Assembly: GCA_025602905.1 (NCBI GenBank)
Contig: JAHLKI010000002.1
Coordinates: 1,550,001 to 1,614,000, forward strand
Origin: Phlyctochytrium arcticum
Lineage: Eukaryota > Chytridiomycota > Chytridiomycetes > Chytridiales > Chytridiaceae
Direction: 5' to 3'
DNA length: 64,000 nt
A model generated the notes under the pieces. That model worked only from the letters and a program-made list of their open reading frames with translations. It did no database searches and was not told where the DNA came from. The position numbers and the translations under genes are program-made. Of the stretch, positions 1-10,656 are shown piece after piece. Every line of letters begins with the position of its first letter. The stretch's first letter is position 1.

Positions 1-1097
1 GAATGGAGGCAACTCACCGAAGCGCAGCGACAAGAGTATATTACCAGTGTCCAGTGCTTGAAAGCGACGCCCTCCAAGACAAAGATGACGGGAGCCCAAT
101 CTCACTATGATGACTTTGTTTTGAACCATGTTGTCATTTTGAAGGACGCGCATTTATCGGTAGGTTTATCTTTTCTCCATCAAATATGCTCACATACTAA
201 GAATTATGTTTTAGCCCATCTTTTTACCTTACCACCGCGGTCTCATGTCGGCCTACGAATCCGCCCTCCGGGAAACCTGCAATTACCGAGCCCCTCTTCC
301 CTACTGGGACTGGTCCGTCGACTACCTCCACCCGGACCAATCTCCCGTCTGGTCTTCCAACGGCGGGGTAGGCGGCAACGGCAATCAAACTCATGACGGG
401 TGCGTCAACAGTGGCCCCTTTGCAGTACAACCCGTCACGTACCCCACCCCACACTGCCTCCGCCGCAACTTTCTCTACAGCCAATTGGCCGGCCCCCTTC
501 TCGGCTCCTTCTACGCACCCCTAGAAATCTCCCGAATCCTGGCATTTCCCACCCTAGACCAATTCCGGAAAACCCTCGAATCCCTCCCTCACAACAACGT
601 TCATCAGGGGATCGGCGGCGACATGGCTGCGCTATCCACGTCTGTGAACGATCCGATTTTCTTCTTGCATCATGCGAATGTGGATCGGTTGTGGTGGACG
701 TATCAGAAGTCGCATCCTGAGTGGGCGGACCGCACCGAAATGGAGGGAGATGTAGAGACGGAAATGTCTTATTCGTCCATCATTCGACGCTTGAAGATGA
801 ACGAAACGTTCAATACGCAGGGTGGCGCCGATGGGTACTTTGTAAGTACCAGTCTCCTTTCACTTACTTACTTTCCCACTCAAGCTCATTCACCTTTTTT
901 CCCAGTGCTACACCTACTCCGACTCCATCCAACCCGCGTCCAATCTGGCCCAACAGCCTCTATCTCAGCACCCTCCCCTCACTCAAGCCTACCTCGAGTC
1001 CATGAACTACACACCTGCGCAAATCGCCGACGTACGCAGCTTGGAATCCGACCACGCCCGCTTCATCGACGAACATAATGCGCAGTTAACCTCCTAA
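1..1097 (+). CDS. Tyrosinase (copper monophenol monooxygenase), 5' partial
   Basis: Modelled as exons <1-159, 215-841 and 906-1097, giving 325 visible residues; introns are GTAGGT...TTAG (160-214) and GTAAGT...CCCAG (842-905), both phase 0. The reading frame begins EWRQLTEAQRQEYI, the usual region before the copper A site. Copper A is seen as SHYDDFVLNH, then DAHLSPIFLPYHR, split by intron 1 and followed by PLPYWDW. Copper B is seen as NNVHQGIGGDM and NDPIFFLHHANVDRLWW, with the HxxxH and HH ligands present. Such enzymes hydroxylate monophenols and oxidise diphenols to quinones for pigment formation. The C-terminus is short, with no sign of the long shielding domain of some fungal tyrosinases. 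The start and any signal peptide lie outside the window. Confidence 0.9.
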
Positions 1098-1541
1098 AGA
1101 ATTGAGTCTCCCCTTGCCTAATTTAACTTTCCCATACAAAAGTTCTACCTTCTATTCCACCCGACGTCCTTTAAAATTAGCATAGACATAACGCTATAGA
1201 CCTTTTTATCAAATACAATATCATTATCCGCACGGAGCAATAGAAATATGCCATCATCCGATCGGGCGATTCAACTTGACTCTCAGCCTTCGAGAAGAAC
1301 TAGTGCGTGTATTGACTTGTCACTCTGCTTTCAATTTGTCACCCCACGCTCGCCATGAGAAAGGGTATTGCGGCTGCACATTATCCGTTGAACAAAATCC
1401 AGCATCAAATAAGTGAACAAAAGGCACCCAACCATGAAATGCTCCGTTCAATAAGTCAAAAAGTCGAAAGTGAGAGTGTATACAACCATGCAAAATCTAA
1501 TGTCTATTCAGCACCCCCACGGCATACCATTCAAAATCCCA
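1098..1541. other. Convergent intergenic spacer
   Basis: This AT-rich stretch lies between the stops of tyrosinase (+) and cytidine deaminase (-). It must hold both 3' ends. I see no coding pattern or repeat in it. Confidence 0.5.
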
Positions 1542-2382
1542 CTAAATAAGCGGCCGATCAAGATCATCCGGTCCAAAACTCTCTGGCAACAACTCCCTCA
1601 AGCGGAACTTCTTGAATGTTCCATCGGGTTTGTAATGGTATACCTGTCAAAAAGCAATTAACAAAAAAGACGTCAAATGATGGTATGGAGTTGAGGTTTA
1701 CCCAGAGTTTGCCACCCCATTCGTTCATGAATTGGCGACATATTCCGCAGGGTGAGATAAATGCGTCCGTGTCGCTTTGGAGAAGGGATTAGGTACTGTG
1801 ATGGGAAAGGAGAATGGGAGAACTTACGTTGTGACACCGACGGCAAAGAATTGGTTTTCACCTTCACTCTACATCAACTTCATGAGTCCAATGGTAAAAT
1901 CAAGTCGCCCCCGAACGGAATGTGGCACATACCACAGCCTTCAAAAACGCAGTTTGCTCGGCACACCGCGTTCCCCCAAACGACGCATTCTCCACATTAC
2001 ATCCTACGTATAACCCACAATGAGTATACCGTCCCGTTTGATCCGACATTGAAGATTTTACCCAGGTAAACGTTTCCTTTAGGTGTAATCACGGCAGCTC
2101 CAACCCGGAATTTGCTGTATGGGGCGTACGCTCGAGTCTTGGCTACATACGAAAATCAGATAGGCTCCCATTGTAGATACTGGATAAGAATAGGTACCTT
2201 CGTTAGATAATTCAAACAGCTGCTTCTCGAGAGCGGGACTCAGTTCGCCTAAAGTAAACAAATCTCAATTTTTCGAGTGTAGATCAACGGAAAAGTTGCG
2301 AGATTTCACCATTGGCGACGGCCGGGTCGATGAGAGACTGGTCGATACGGGCGTTGGGGGTTGAGGTTATTTGGACGCTCAT
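1542..2382 (-). CDS. CDD1: Cytidine deaminase (tetrameric type)
   Basis: Seven exons on the minus strand (2310-2382, 2198-2248, 2062-2142, 1933-2003, 1828-1868, 1702-1774, 1542-1643) join to 492 nt, 163 residues, with all phases consistent and GT-AG introns of 53-64 nt. The spliced protein reads SKFRVGAAV, then GCNVENASFGGTRCAEQTAF and SPCGICRQFMNEW: the Cys-Ala-Glu and PCxxC zinc-ligand and catalytic motifs of the small CDA family. The enzyme deaminates cytidine and deoxycytidine to uridine and deoxyuridine in pyrimidine salvage. Length is normal for the homotetrameric class. The start is the first ATG of exon 1 (MSVQITSTPN). No single reading frame shows this gene because every exon is at most 102 nt. 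Confidence 0.93.
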
Positions 2383-3373
2383 GTTGATTAGATCTTGGAG
2401 CGTTGGGGGAGGGATTGGCACAACTTTTTGGCGACACACCACGGGCCGTCGGTTTGGTCGCCTGACCCAACGACGTTGCACAGATCCAAGCCGCTCAGAT
2501 CTGGCGCCTGTCAAAATTATTTCGAATTGACTGTCAGTTTGACATACTCGAGTATATATATAGCCCCAGGGCATTAACATGCTGTTCTTTATATACATGG
2601 CTAATCACTATGGCGCCTGCCCATCCTAGAGTTGCTCGAAATTGAGGTATCTCATCAAAAAAATTGCCCGGAAAACCCCAGTGGGATCGGACCCATCGCC
2701 AAGGACGAAAAGAGTTATACCACCTCAATTGCTTCCCCTCAAATGAAGCTCCAACATTCTGCAATCCGATGCTATGAACAAGTGAGATTCTCCGCAAGTT
2801 CTTTTCCGAACAAATCTTTGGACTATCTCTCGTCCCAAGAGTTCTCTGAAATGGAATATAATTTCAACGTGCTCGGTCCTTCATGGCTATTTCGGAATTG
2901 TCGGACTTGAGCTGGGCAAATACACAATTGTTATATCTGCAGATGATGGTAGGAACTAAGTAAGAGTTTGAAAACCAGTCTAAGTCGCAATGAAGTGGCC
3001 CATGAACTTGCTGCATGCAAGCTTCTGTTGCCGTGCCTATGAAGTGCCAAAACTTCCGCACTTTGTGGATGTTGCCGCATGGTGGTAATTGCCGCTCCGT
3101 TCTCCATGAAATAAATTGTACTATATGCATACATTATATGCGAGGTGCAAAATGGACATTCTTTGCCCTGGGCTACTGAACGTATGGCAAAAGCGTATGT
3201 GATAGTGGGTAGCGAGGCCTTGCCTCCCCCTTTGTAAATGTGTATCGAGCACAAGTGGAAAACAAAATCGACGGTATTATACCAGTGAAGGTATATGTCA
3301 TCTCAACGGGTGAACATCCTACGATCATTTCAGCTGAAAAATCAAACTACCTATACCCACTATACCTTATACC
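2383..3373. other. Intergenic, nothing recognised
   Basis: About 1 kb upstream of the deaminase. Short open frames exist on both strands but none has splice sites or motifs that support a gene. It must contain the deaminase promoter. Confidence 0.4.
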
Positions 3374-3683
3374 AACCTAAAAAATATTCCCAGCCTTTGC
3401 CAGGGGCCGTTGGTTATATAGTGCCGGGTAAACCCGGGTGAGCTCACTCTTGTTACTTATGCACCTCCGGTGGATTCGGATTCTGCATTGCGACCCCTTC
3501 ACACAGTGTCTGACCAGTGCGGTGTCTCTCAGAGTCTCTTTCTCTCTGAAAATATAGCGCATTTTTGTCGCATTTTCTTCTCTACATTAATCATCCTCTT
3601 GGCATCAGCACTTTGACTTCGTTCAGCACTGTTGTACAATAGCCTCATCAGCTGGATTTGAATACACAAAAACACCATCAAAC
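3374..3683 (+). promoter_or_regulatory. Promoter and leader of tandem gene A
   Basis: A block from 3374 to about 3465 is nearly identical to 5559-5650 in front of copy B and recognisable before copy C. It holds a TATATA (3415-3420) and an inverted repeat CCGGGTAAACCCGG. The leader also contains a stretch that in frame reads as a hydrophobic segment (FFSTLIILLASAL, ending in TGA). In copy C the homologous stretch is in frame with the protein. Function of the block is inferred only from its position and conservation. Confidence 0.45.
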
Positions 3684-5016
3684 ATGCACCCGCACGCTTT
3701 CATGTACGTTTTCAAGGCCCCGGGATGGAGGGAAATCAAACCGTTTGCTACAAAAAACGAGACCTTAGCTGTCCTGCGATCCGCTATAGGGCATTCTGGT
3801 CCGGCTGTTCTCCCCATTGAACTGCTCCACGCCATATGCAAACAGATCAACCACAATGACAATCACACCCACCAAGCCCTAATTCGAAAGTGGACACCGA
3901 TCGAAAGCGACCCATTTGACACCGCCGGGTGGAATTCTCCAAACGACTTCACCCACCGCGCATGGATAGTGGGCCATCTCTCCGTGGATTAACCTTCTAC
4001 ACAGCTCTGAGGTCCTTCTACATGATGGAACCGGAAGAAAAGACTGAACGAAAAGGCCGGCTAGATCTTGACATGGTATCCTCTGCTGCAAATCTCCTGT
4101 ATCGCCTCCGCTGCGCATTCCCGACGGTGTGCATAATGTCGGACGGTCCCGAAAGCTACAAAAGCGTTTTTCACATTGGGCTTATGCATGAGTCCTCGGG
4201 CCAAGGCGTATGTGTGACCGACTGGAAGGGGTCGCTGAAATTGCGAGTTCTCCGGGTTCCCCGCAGAACAGTGCTGACAGACAGAGAACATGAGAATATC
4301 GTCATTTTCTCCAACGACGTTGTCGAACTCTTGAATTATCTTCTCCTTTTCGTGGAACCGAAACCGGCTTTTTTCCATCCGTCTGCCGCAATCACCCAAG
4401 ACTCAGGGACGACCATTGAAGACAGTGGTAAGTGACAAATTAGACCTACTACCTCCAGCCAAACCATGTACTAAATACTTAATACAACATATCAGATGCG
4501 CCTTTCCTCGTGGATCCACCATATATTACAGACCGGCTGAAGGAATCTGCCTACGCCCATCTTGACGATGCGACCAAATCCCGGCAACCCACAGACATCT
4601 CCACGCCACAACACACTACTACGACTTTCTTGTCGATGGAAAGTATCCTCTCGTATGATGTCAGTTCCCGCAGCTTCGCCGACACCAAGAAAAGCGGTTC
4701 TTTGATGCTGCCCCTTTACAAAGTCATATCACCCTCGCTGCTCCTTTACCGCCTCCTCTGCGCCTTCTGTTTCGAGATTGTACCTGGAATGACACCCGCG
4801 GCGGCAGAGACTTCCGTGTGGGAAATTGCCCTAAAGACCGCCGACGGGCAGGTGCTCGTCTTGAAAGATGACAGCGGACTTGCTGCTTGCTTATGTGAAC
4901 AAAAGCCTCTGTCAGACGAGAACTTTTTGGGCCTTGTGAGGAATCCCCTTACCGTTCTTTGTAGCGACGAGTGCCCGCATCCTTACGACTATGTATTGGC
5001 GGGATCGGTGGCGTGA
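3684..5016 (+). CDS. Unrecognised tandem family, copy A (possibly broken)
   Basis: The protein starts MHPHAFMYVFKAPGWREIK and ends DECPHPYDYVLAGSVA, about 420 residues. A clear intron lies at 4428-4495 (GTAAGT...ATCAG). The frame shifts near 3930-3990: relative to copy C there are 5 extra nt. This is either a frameshift or a very short intron (3929-3969, 41 nt, GT-AG) that would restore the frame. An N-terminal LPIELLHAICKQI stretch faintly resembles an F-box start. The protein carries two related modules, LLYRLRCAF...VTDWKGSLKL and LLYRLLCAF...LVLKDDSGL. I do not recognise the family. B and C are its tandem paralogs, 2.2-2.3 kb apart. Confidence 0.55.
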
Positions 5017-5057
5017 ATCACTTTGCATCGATACATTGAACTTCAGGGAAGTCTCTT

Positions 5058-5206
5058 TCAATATCCAAAAAGCTCTCTTCCAAAAGAGGCTTTTCTCCAC
5101 ACAAGCGAGCAACAAGTCCGTCGTCATTTTCAGGACCCGTTCTCGGTTTCCAGGGCGATTTGCCACACAGCAGTCTCTACCGCCGCGGGTGACATTGCAA
5201 GGTACC
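5058..5206 (-). pseudogene. Inverted fragment of the family's C-terminal module
   Basis: The minus strand reads ...MSPAAVETAVWQIALETENGS-like sequence in shifting frames. At the DNA level it matches the stretch of copy A near 4785-4925 (motifs CACCCGCGGCGG, GAGACT, GGACTTG, TGCTCGCTTGTGTG). It lies only about 40 bp behind the stop of copy A, in opposite orientation, so a transcript running through could fold back on itself. It contains stops and is not a gene. Confidence 0.7.
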
Positions 5207-5558
5207 TCATCGGACTGAAAGCTGCAGAGAATAGACGCTTACATAGGGATATTATCTCTTTCATTTATTATCGTCAATTGTTAATAACATTTCTCTTGAG
5301 CAACTTCCGTATGAATTGAGGAAAGCATTTAAAAGTAGAACAGTTCAATGTGGCTTTTAAAACAGTTCAATGTGACCTTTTTCTTGGCATCCATCCATGA
5401 AGAACTGAAATAAGCCTTCCTTTTTACCTCCTGGCCGAGGGCGTCCAGGGTTCAAGAGGTGGAAGTTGGTGCAAGTTTGGGTAGACTGCGCAAGAGTTTT
5501 TGTCGAACAGCGGGTTTCTCTTTCGCAGGAAATGCCGAATTTGTTGGTTGATGTCTTG

Positions 5559-5899
5559 AACCTAAAAAATATTCCCAGCCTTTGCCAGGGGCCGTTGGGT
5601 ATATTTTGCCGGGTAAACCCGGGTGAGCTCACTCTTGTTACTTATGCAACCTCCGGTGGATTCCGATTCTGGAGAGAATTTGAGACCCCAGTGTCTCTCA
5701 GAGTCTCTACACACAGTGTCTGCCCAGTACTGTGTCTCTTCTTGTCTTTCCTTTCTCTCTGACAATGTAGCGCATTCTTGTCGCATTTCCTTCTTCTCTA
5801 CATTAATCACGCTCTTGGCATCAGCACTTTTACTTCGTTCAGCAATGTTGTACAATAGCCTCATAAGCTGGATTTGAATACACGAAAACAACATCAAAC
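5559..5899 (+). promoter_or_regulatory. Promoter and leader of tandem gene B
   Basis: Near copy of the block before gene A, with the same inverted repeat CCGGGTAAACCCGG and the same CT-rich leader. Here the TATATA is altered to TATATT. It shows that promoter and gene were duplicated together. Confidence 0.45.
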
Positions 5900-7209
5900 A
5901 TGCACCCGCACGCTTTCAAGTACGTTTTCAAGGCCCCGGGATGGAGGGAAATCAAACCGTTTGCTACAAAAAACGAGACCTTAGCTGTCCTGCGATCCGC
6001 TATTGGGCATTCTGGTCCGGCTGTTCTCCCCATTGAACTGCTCCACGCCATATGCAAACAGATCAACCAAAATGACAATCACACCCACCAAGCCCTAATT
6101 AAAAAGTGGACACCGATCGAATGCGACCCATTTGACACCGCCGGGTGGAACTCTCCAAACGACTTCACCCACCGCGCATGGATAGTGGGCCATCTCTCCG
6201 TGGATTAACCTTCTACACAGCTCTGAGGTCCTTCTACATGATGGAACCGGAAGAAAAGACTGAACGAAAAGGCCGGCTAGATCTTGACATGGTATCCTCT
6301 GCTGCAAATCTCCTGTATCGCCTCCGCTGCGCATTCCCGACGGTGTGCATAATGTCGGACGGTCCCGAAGGCTACAAAAGCGTTTTTCACATAGGGCTTA
6401 TGCATGAGTCCTCGGGCCAAGGCGTATGTGTGACCGACTGGAAGGGGTCGCTGAAATTGGAACAGTGCTGACAGACAGAGAACATGAGAATATCGTCAGT
6501 TTCTCCAACGACGTTTTCGAACTCTTGAATTATCTTCTCCTTTTCGCGGAACCGAAACCGGCCTTTTCCATCCGTCTGCCGCAATCATCCAAGACTCAGA
6601 GATGACCATTGAAGAAAGTGGTAAGTGACAAGTGAGATCTGATGCCTCCATCCAAACCATGTACTAAGTACTTAATACTACGTATCAGATGGGCCTTTTC
6701 TTGTGGATCCACCATGGGTTACAGACCGGGTTGAGGAATCTGCCTACGACCATTTTGACGATGCGATCGAATCCTGGCAACCCACAGACATTTCCACGCC
6801 ACAACACACTACTACGACTTTCTTGTCGATGGAAACTGTCCTCTCGTATGATGTCAGTTCCCGCAGCTTCGCCGACACCAAGAAAAGCGGTTCTTTGATG
6901 CTGCCCCTTTACAAAGTCATATCACCCGCCCTACTTCTTTACCGCCTCCTCTGCAGTTTCAAGTTCGATGTTGTACCTGGAATGACACCCGCAGCGGCAG
7001 AAACTTCCGTGTGGGAAATCACCCTGGAGACTAAAAGCGGGCAGCTGCTCATCTTGAAAGATGACCGCGGACTTGTGGCTTGCTTGTGTGAACAAAAGTC
7101 TCTTTCGGACGAAAAGTTCTTGGGTCTTGTGAGGAAGCTCCTAACCGTTCTTTGTAGCGACGAGTGCCCGCATCCGTACGATGGTTTATTAGCGGGATCC
7201 GTGGCGTAA
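5900..7209 (+). pseudogene. Unrecognised tandem family, copy B (frameshifted)
   Basis: This is a close paralog of A from MHPHAFKYVFKAPGW to GLLAGSVA. It shares the 5-nt length difference near 6145-6200 that shifts A's frame. In addition it lacks 22 nt after SLKL (about 6458), which ends that frame at EQC-stop, and has one base fewer in the T-run at about 6562. The intron (6621-6688, GTAAGT...ATCAG) is conserved. The C-terminal module (6703-7209) is open and well conserved, with TPAAAETSVWEITLETKSGQ. The damage makes a full-length product unlikely. Confidence 0.65.
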
Positions 7210-8078
7210 TCCAACCTCGATAAAAAGAATCGCGAATTGATGACAACCTATTACTCCTTTGCTATCTCTCTTTCTGTTTATAGTTAGTTTTTCATATATA
7301 TCGTCAATATTATTCGCTCATCGGATTGGCATATGCCAGAAACAGTTTGCAGATTTACTGGGGGCGTGGATCAAGCCTTTCCGTAATGTACTCGAGTAGT
7401 AGCGCCACCTTTTTCCGGTTGATTGTTACGATAATACAGGAGATGTTTGCATTGTAAAGCGTGCCGGCCAAAACGGTCAATCAAGCCCCGAATCAGTGTT
7501 TATACTAACTGCCCACCATGCATGCAGCGAAACTTGACCAAGTCCGAACCGAGTAGATGCGGGGGAACTACCGTAATACGGTCATAGCTAGGATGAGGCG
7601 GTTGGTTGCTTGAGGCTGAAAATGAATGAATGGTCGGCATGAAAAAAAAAACCCGTCAACAATGGAATTGAAGATTCCAATATCTGCTTGACTGTTTCAC
7701 CGCATAGTATGTCAAACTTCCAACACTCTGAGTACCGGTAACACTCTACGGCTATGGAGGCTCCGAATGATGCATTATATCATCTTGCGCTGATCTTCGT
7801 TTGTCCCGCGCACGTACATATGGCCAATATGTATGTATTGGCCGGGAGTGAGAAAAGATTCATAGGTATTATTCGTTTGAAGCTATGAAGAACATCCTAG
7901 GGGTTGGTTATACATTGTCGGGTGAGTCCGGGTGTGCCCAGTTATGCACCTCCGGGTGATTCCGAATTTCATTTAGTTCCCACCCCAATGTTTAGACTGA
8001 GTGTCTCAGGAGTGTCTGCCCAGTGTTGAAAGCCGCTGGGTCTCTGTTTGTCTCTCTGCAAAAATAGCGTGTGTCTGT
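7210..8078. other. Spacer before copy C
   Basis: To about 7885 nothing is recognised. From about 7890 a diverged version of the A/B promoter block begins (GGTTGGTTATACATTG, TCGGGTGAGTCCGGG, TTATGCACCTCCGG). Confidence 0.4.
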
Positions 8079-9508
8079 ATGGTTTCCCTCTTCCTTACCT
8101 TAATCATACTCTTTGCATCAGCACTTCTTCGGTCAGCCCTGCTTAACATTAAGTTTGTCACAGGCTTCAAAGCGTCGAAACCATTGAACATGTACTTGCA
8201 CATTTTCAAGGCCCCGGGATGGAGAGAAATCAAACGTTTTGCTACGAAAGACGAGACCTTTGCTGTCCTCCAAAATCGATCCGCGCTAGGGCATTCCGTC
8301 CCGGCTGTTCTCCCCATCGAACTGCTCGTCGCCATATGCAAACAAATCAACTACAATGACAATCACACCCACCAAGCCCTAATTCAAAAGTGGACACCGT
8401 TTGAAAGCGACCCATTCGACACCCCCGGGTGGGAATCCCTTAACAGCTCCAGTTGCAAGGAACGTGGCCTACCTCTCGGGAGATTAGCCTTCAACACAGC
8501 TCTGCGGTCGTTCTGCATAATGGAACCGGGAGACAATGCTTCCTACATTCAACAACAGGCAAACGGCTATATGGAACTTTTGGAGGTGTCGTCTTCTGCA
8601 GACCTCTTGTACCGTATCCGCTGCGTATTTCCCACGGCAAGCATAACCTCGTATGGTCCCCAGGGTTACAAATATGTTTTCGACACAAAGCTTATGCATG
8701 TATCCTCGGGTTATGGCATATTTGTGAGCGAGTGGAAGGGGTCGCTGAGCTTGTGCGTTCTTCAGCTTTCCCGCGGATCTGTGATGACAGAGAGAGATCG
8801 GGAGAATATGCCCGTTTCTCTGATGACGTTGTCGAACTCTTGAATTATCTTCTCCTTTTCACTGAATCAAGACTGGCCTTTTTCCATCCGTGTGCTACAA
8901 TCATCAAAGACCCAGAAGACAGTGACAAGAGACAGGGAAGGCTTATCCAGCCGAACAATGTACTAAACAAATTCTGCATGTCAGATGCGCCTTTCCTTGT
9001 GTATCCAGCATTGTTAGTTACAGACCGTCTCCCGTACTCTGCCTACGATCATCTTAAAGATGCGACCAAATTCTGGCAACCAGCAAACACCTCCACGCCG
9101 CCACACCCTACTACGACTTTCTCGTCGGTGGAAAATGTCCTGTCTTACGACGTCAGTTCCCGTAGTTTCGTTGACACCAACAAAAGCGGTCCTTCCATGC
9201 TACCCCTGCAGAAAGTCATATCGCCCGCCCTACTCCTGTATCGCCTCCTCTGCGGCTTCAAATTCGGTGATGTTCCAGGAATGACACCTGCGGCGGCAGA
9301 GACTTCCGTGTGGGAACTCACCCTGAAGACCAAAAGCGGGCAGATGCTTATCTTGAAAGATGACCGCGGACTTGTTGCTTGCTTGTGTGAACAAAAGTGT
9401 CTGTCGGACGAGAAGTTTCTGGGTCTTGTGAGGAAGCTCCTTACAGTTCTTTGTAGCGACGAGTGCCCACACCCTTACGATGGTGTATTGGCGGGATCGG
9501 CGGGGTAA
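8079..9508 (+). pseudogene. Unrecognised tandem family, copy C, with N-terminal hydrophobic leader
   Basis: The ATG at 8079 opens MVSLFLTLIILFASALLRSA, a signal-peptide-like segment in frame with the family body (FKAPGWREIKRFATKDE). This frame lacks the A/B shift and stays open to a stop at 8843. Compared with A, one base is missing near 8800-8810 (GAGAATATGCCC versus GAGAATATCGTCAT), after which the second frame continues open to 9508, including both the first-module tail and the C-terminal module (LLYRLLCGF...LILKDDRGLVACLCEQK). The intron of A and B is replaced by open sequence here. A single-base change would explain the break; sequencing error is also possible. It suggests the ancestor was a secreted or membrane-anchored protein. 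Confidence 0.6.
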
Positions 9509-10656
9509 CATCACTCTGCATCGAAACAAAAATCGAACATTAATTATTGTCATCCCATCCTATTCCTCCTTTAATATCTCACGCTGCGTATAGTTAATTA
9601 TCATTTCTTTCAGCATATATAGAGAAATGATTTGCGGACCGAGGGTATATGTATGGGCAGACATACGCGTCCTCAATTACATGGCCTGTTATCAATGAAA
9701 TTGACATTCGGGGTATTCCCACCACCGCAAGAGTTGTTTGGTTTAGCGTGTGCCATCAGTACTATTCTCTACGAATTAGCTACTCCAGAATACAAGGGGT
9801 AGGCCGGCTCCAAGAGTCTCTGGATACGAGTTGACGCAGGCTGTGGGCCTTGAGATTGCATAACAACCGCTATGAAAGAAAGCAAGCAAAGACAACCTTG
9901 GTCAGCCGGTTCTGGGTCAATTGCTTCTTTGCTTGGGGACAGGATGATAAGTCTGTAGGTCTGATGACCCCATCACATTTATTTTACATCAAACATCAGT
10001 TGGGCTGTTTTACCCGCTGTGCCTAAAGCTTCTTAGAAAGCTCACCCAGGAACGAGCTGCCCATGTAATTGCCAGCCCACCGTCATTTGAAAGCGCCCAA
10101 GGAATCTTTTTCTGGCGACCTCCGGTCTCTGTGTCGTATATGCATGTCCCTGACCGTTGAAATGCACGACATGCCTGCAGTCGCCATTTTGGCCTTTGGA
10201 CGCGCTCCTCCCACAAAACGCTATCCCACCGCGACAAGGTTTTATTCCGATTTTGGAAGCCCTAGTCCCAAATTGGGATGTTTGACGACCCAAAACGGAG
10301 TAGATGCTTTGACGCATGTTTGGCCCGGCTGCCTACGGGGTCTGCGTAGTTGACATGCCGGAAATCGGAAAGTATCGGATGTCTTTCCGACCACCAAGTG
10401 CTCAGCGCACCCCGGCCTTTAATTAGCAAACGGCACAGTCATCATACTATTAGGTAATCCGATCCGACATGCGTGCTCCACCATACGTTTTTCAAAAACA
10501 TTCGTCCACCATCTGTCCATTTCCCTGCAAACTTTACGACTAGACACACTCACTAAAACCTCGAAACGAAGCTCAAACGGTATGGGAAGCGTATACTGTG
10601 ACTTTATCTAGGACTCTACTCACAGCAGCCTAGAATTCAGACGCGCAATCCACAGT
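9509..10656. other. Intergenic, nothing recognised
   Basis: About 1.1 kb between copy C and the large zinc-binding gene. No supported ORF, repeat or RNA gene seen. The last part must hold the promoter of the next gene. Confidence 0.4.

Noticed and set aside
2079..2261. 60-codon minus-strand ORF at 2079-2261 as a gene
   Set aside because: It is a cytidine deaminase exon read through its introns; the spliced model explains it.
3800..3860. F-box call for the A/B/C family from LPIELLHAICKQI
   Set aside because: Only the first few positions fit, and the hydrophobic leader of copy C argues against a cytosolic F-box protein.
5562..5897. 111-codon minus-strand ORF over the copy B promoter
   Set aside because: Antisense of the duplicated promoter and leader; no independent support.
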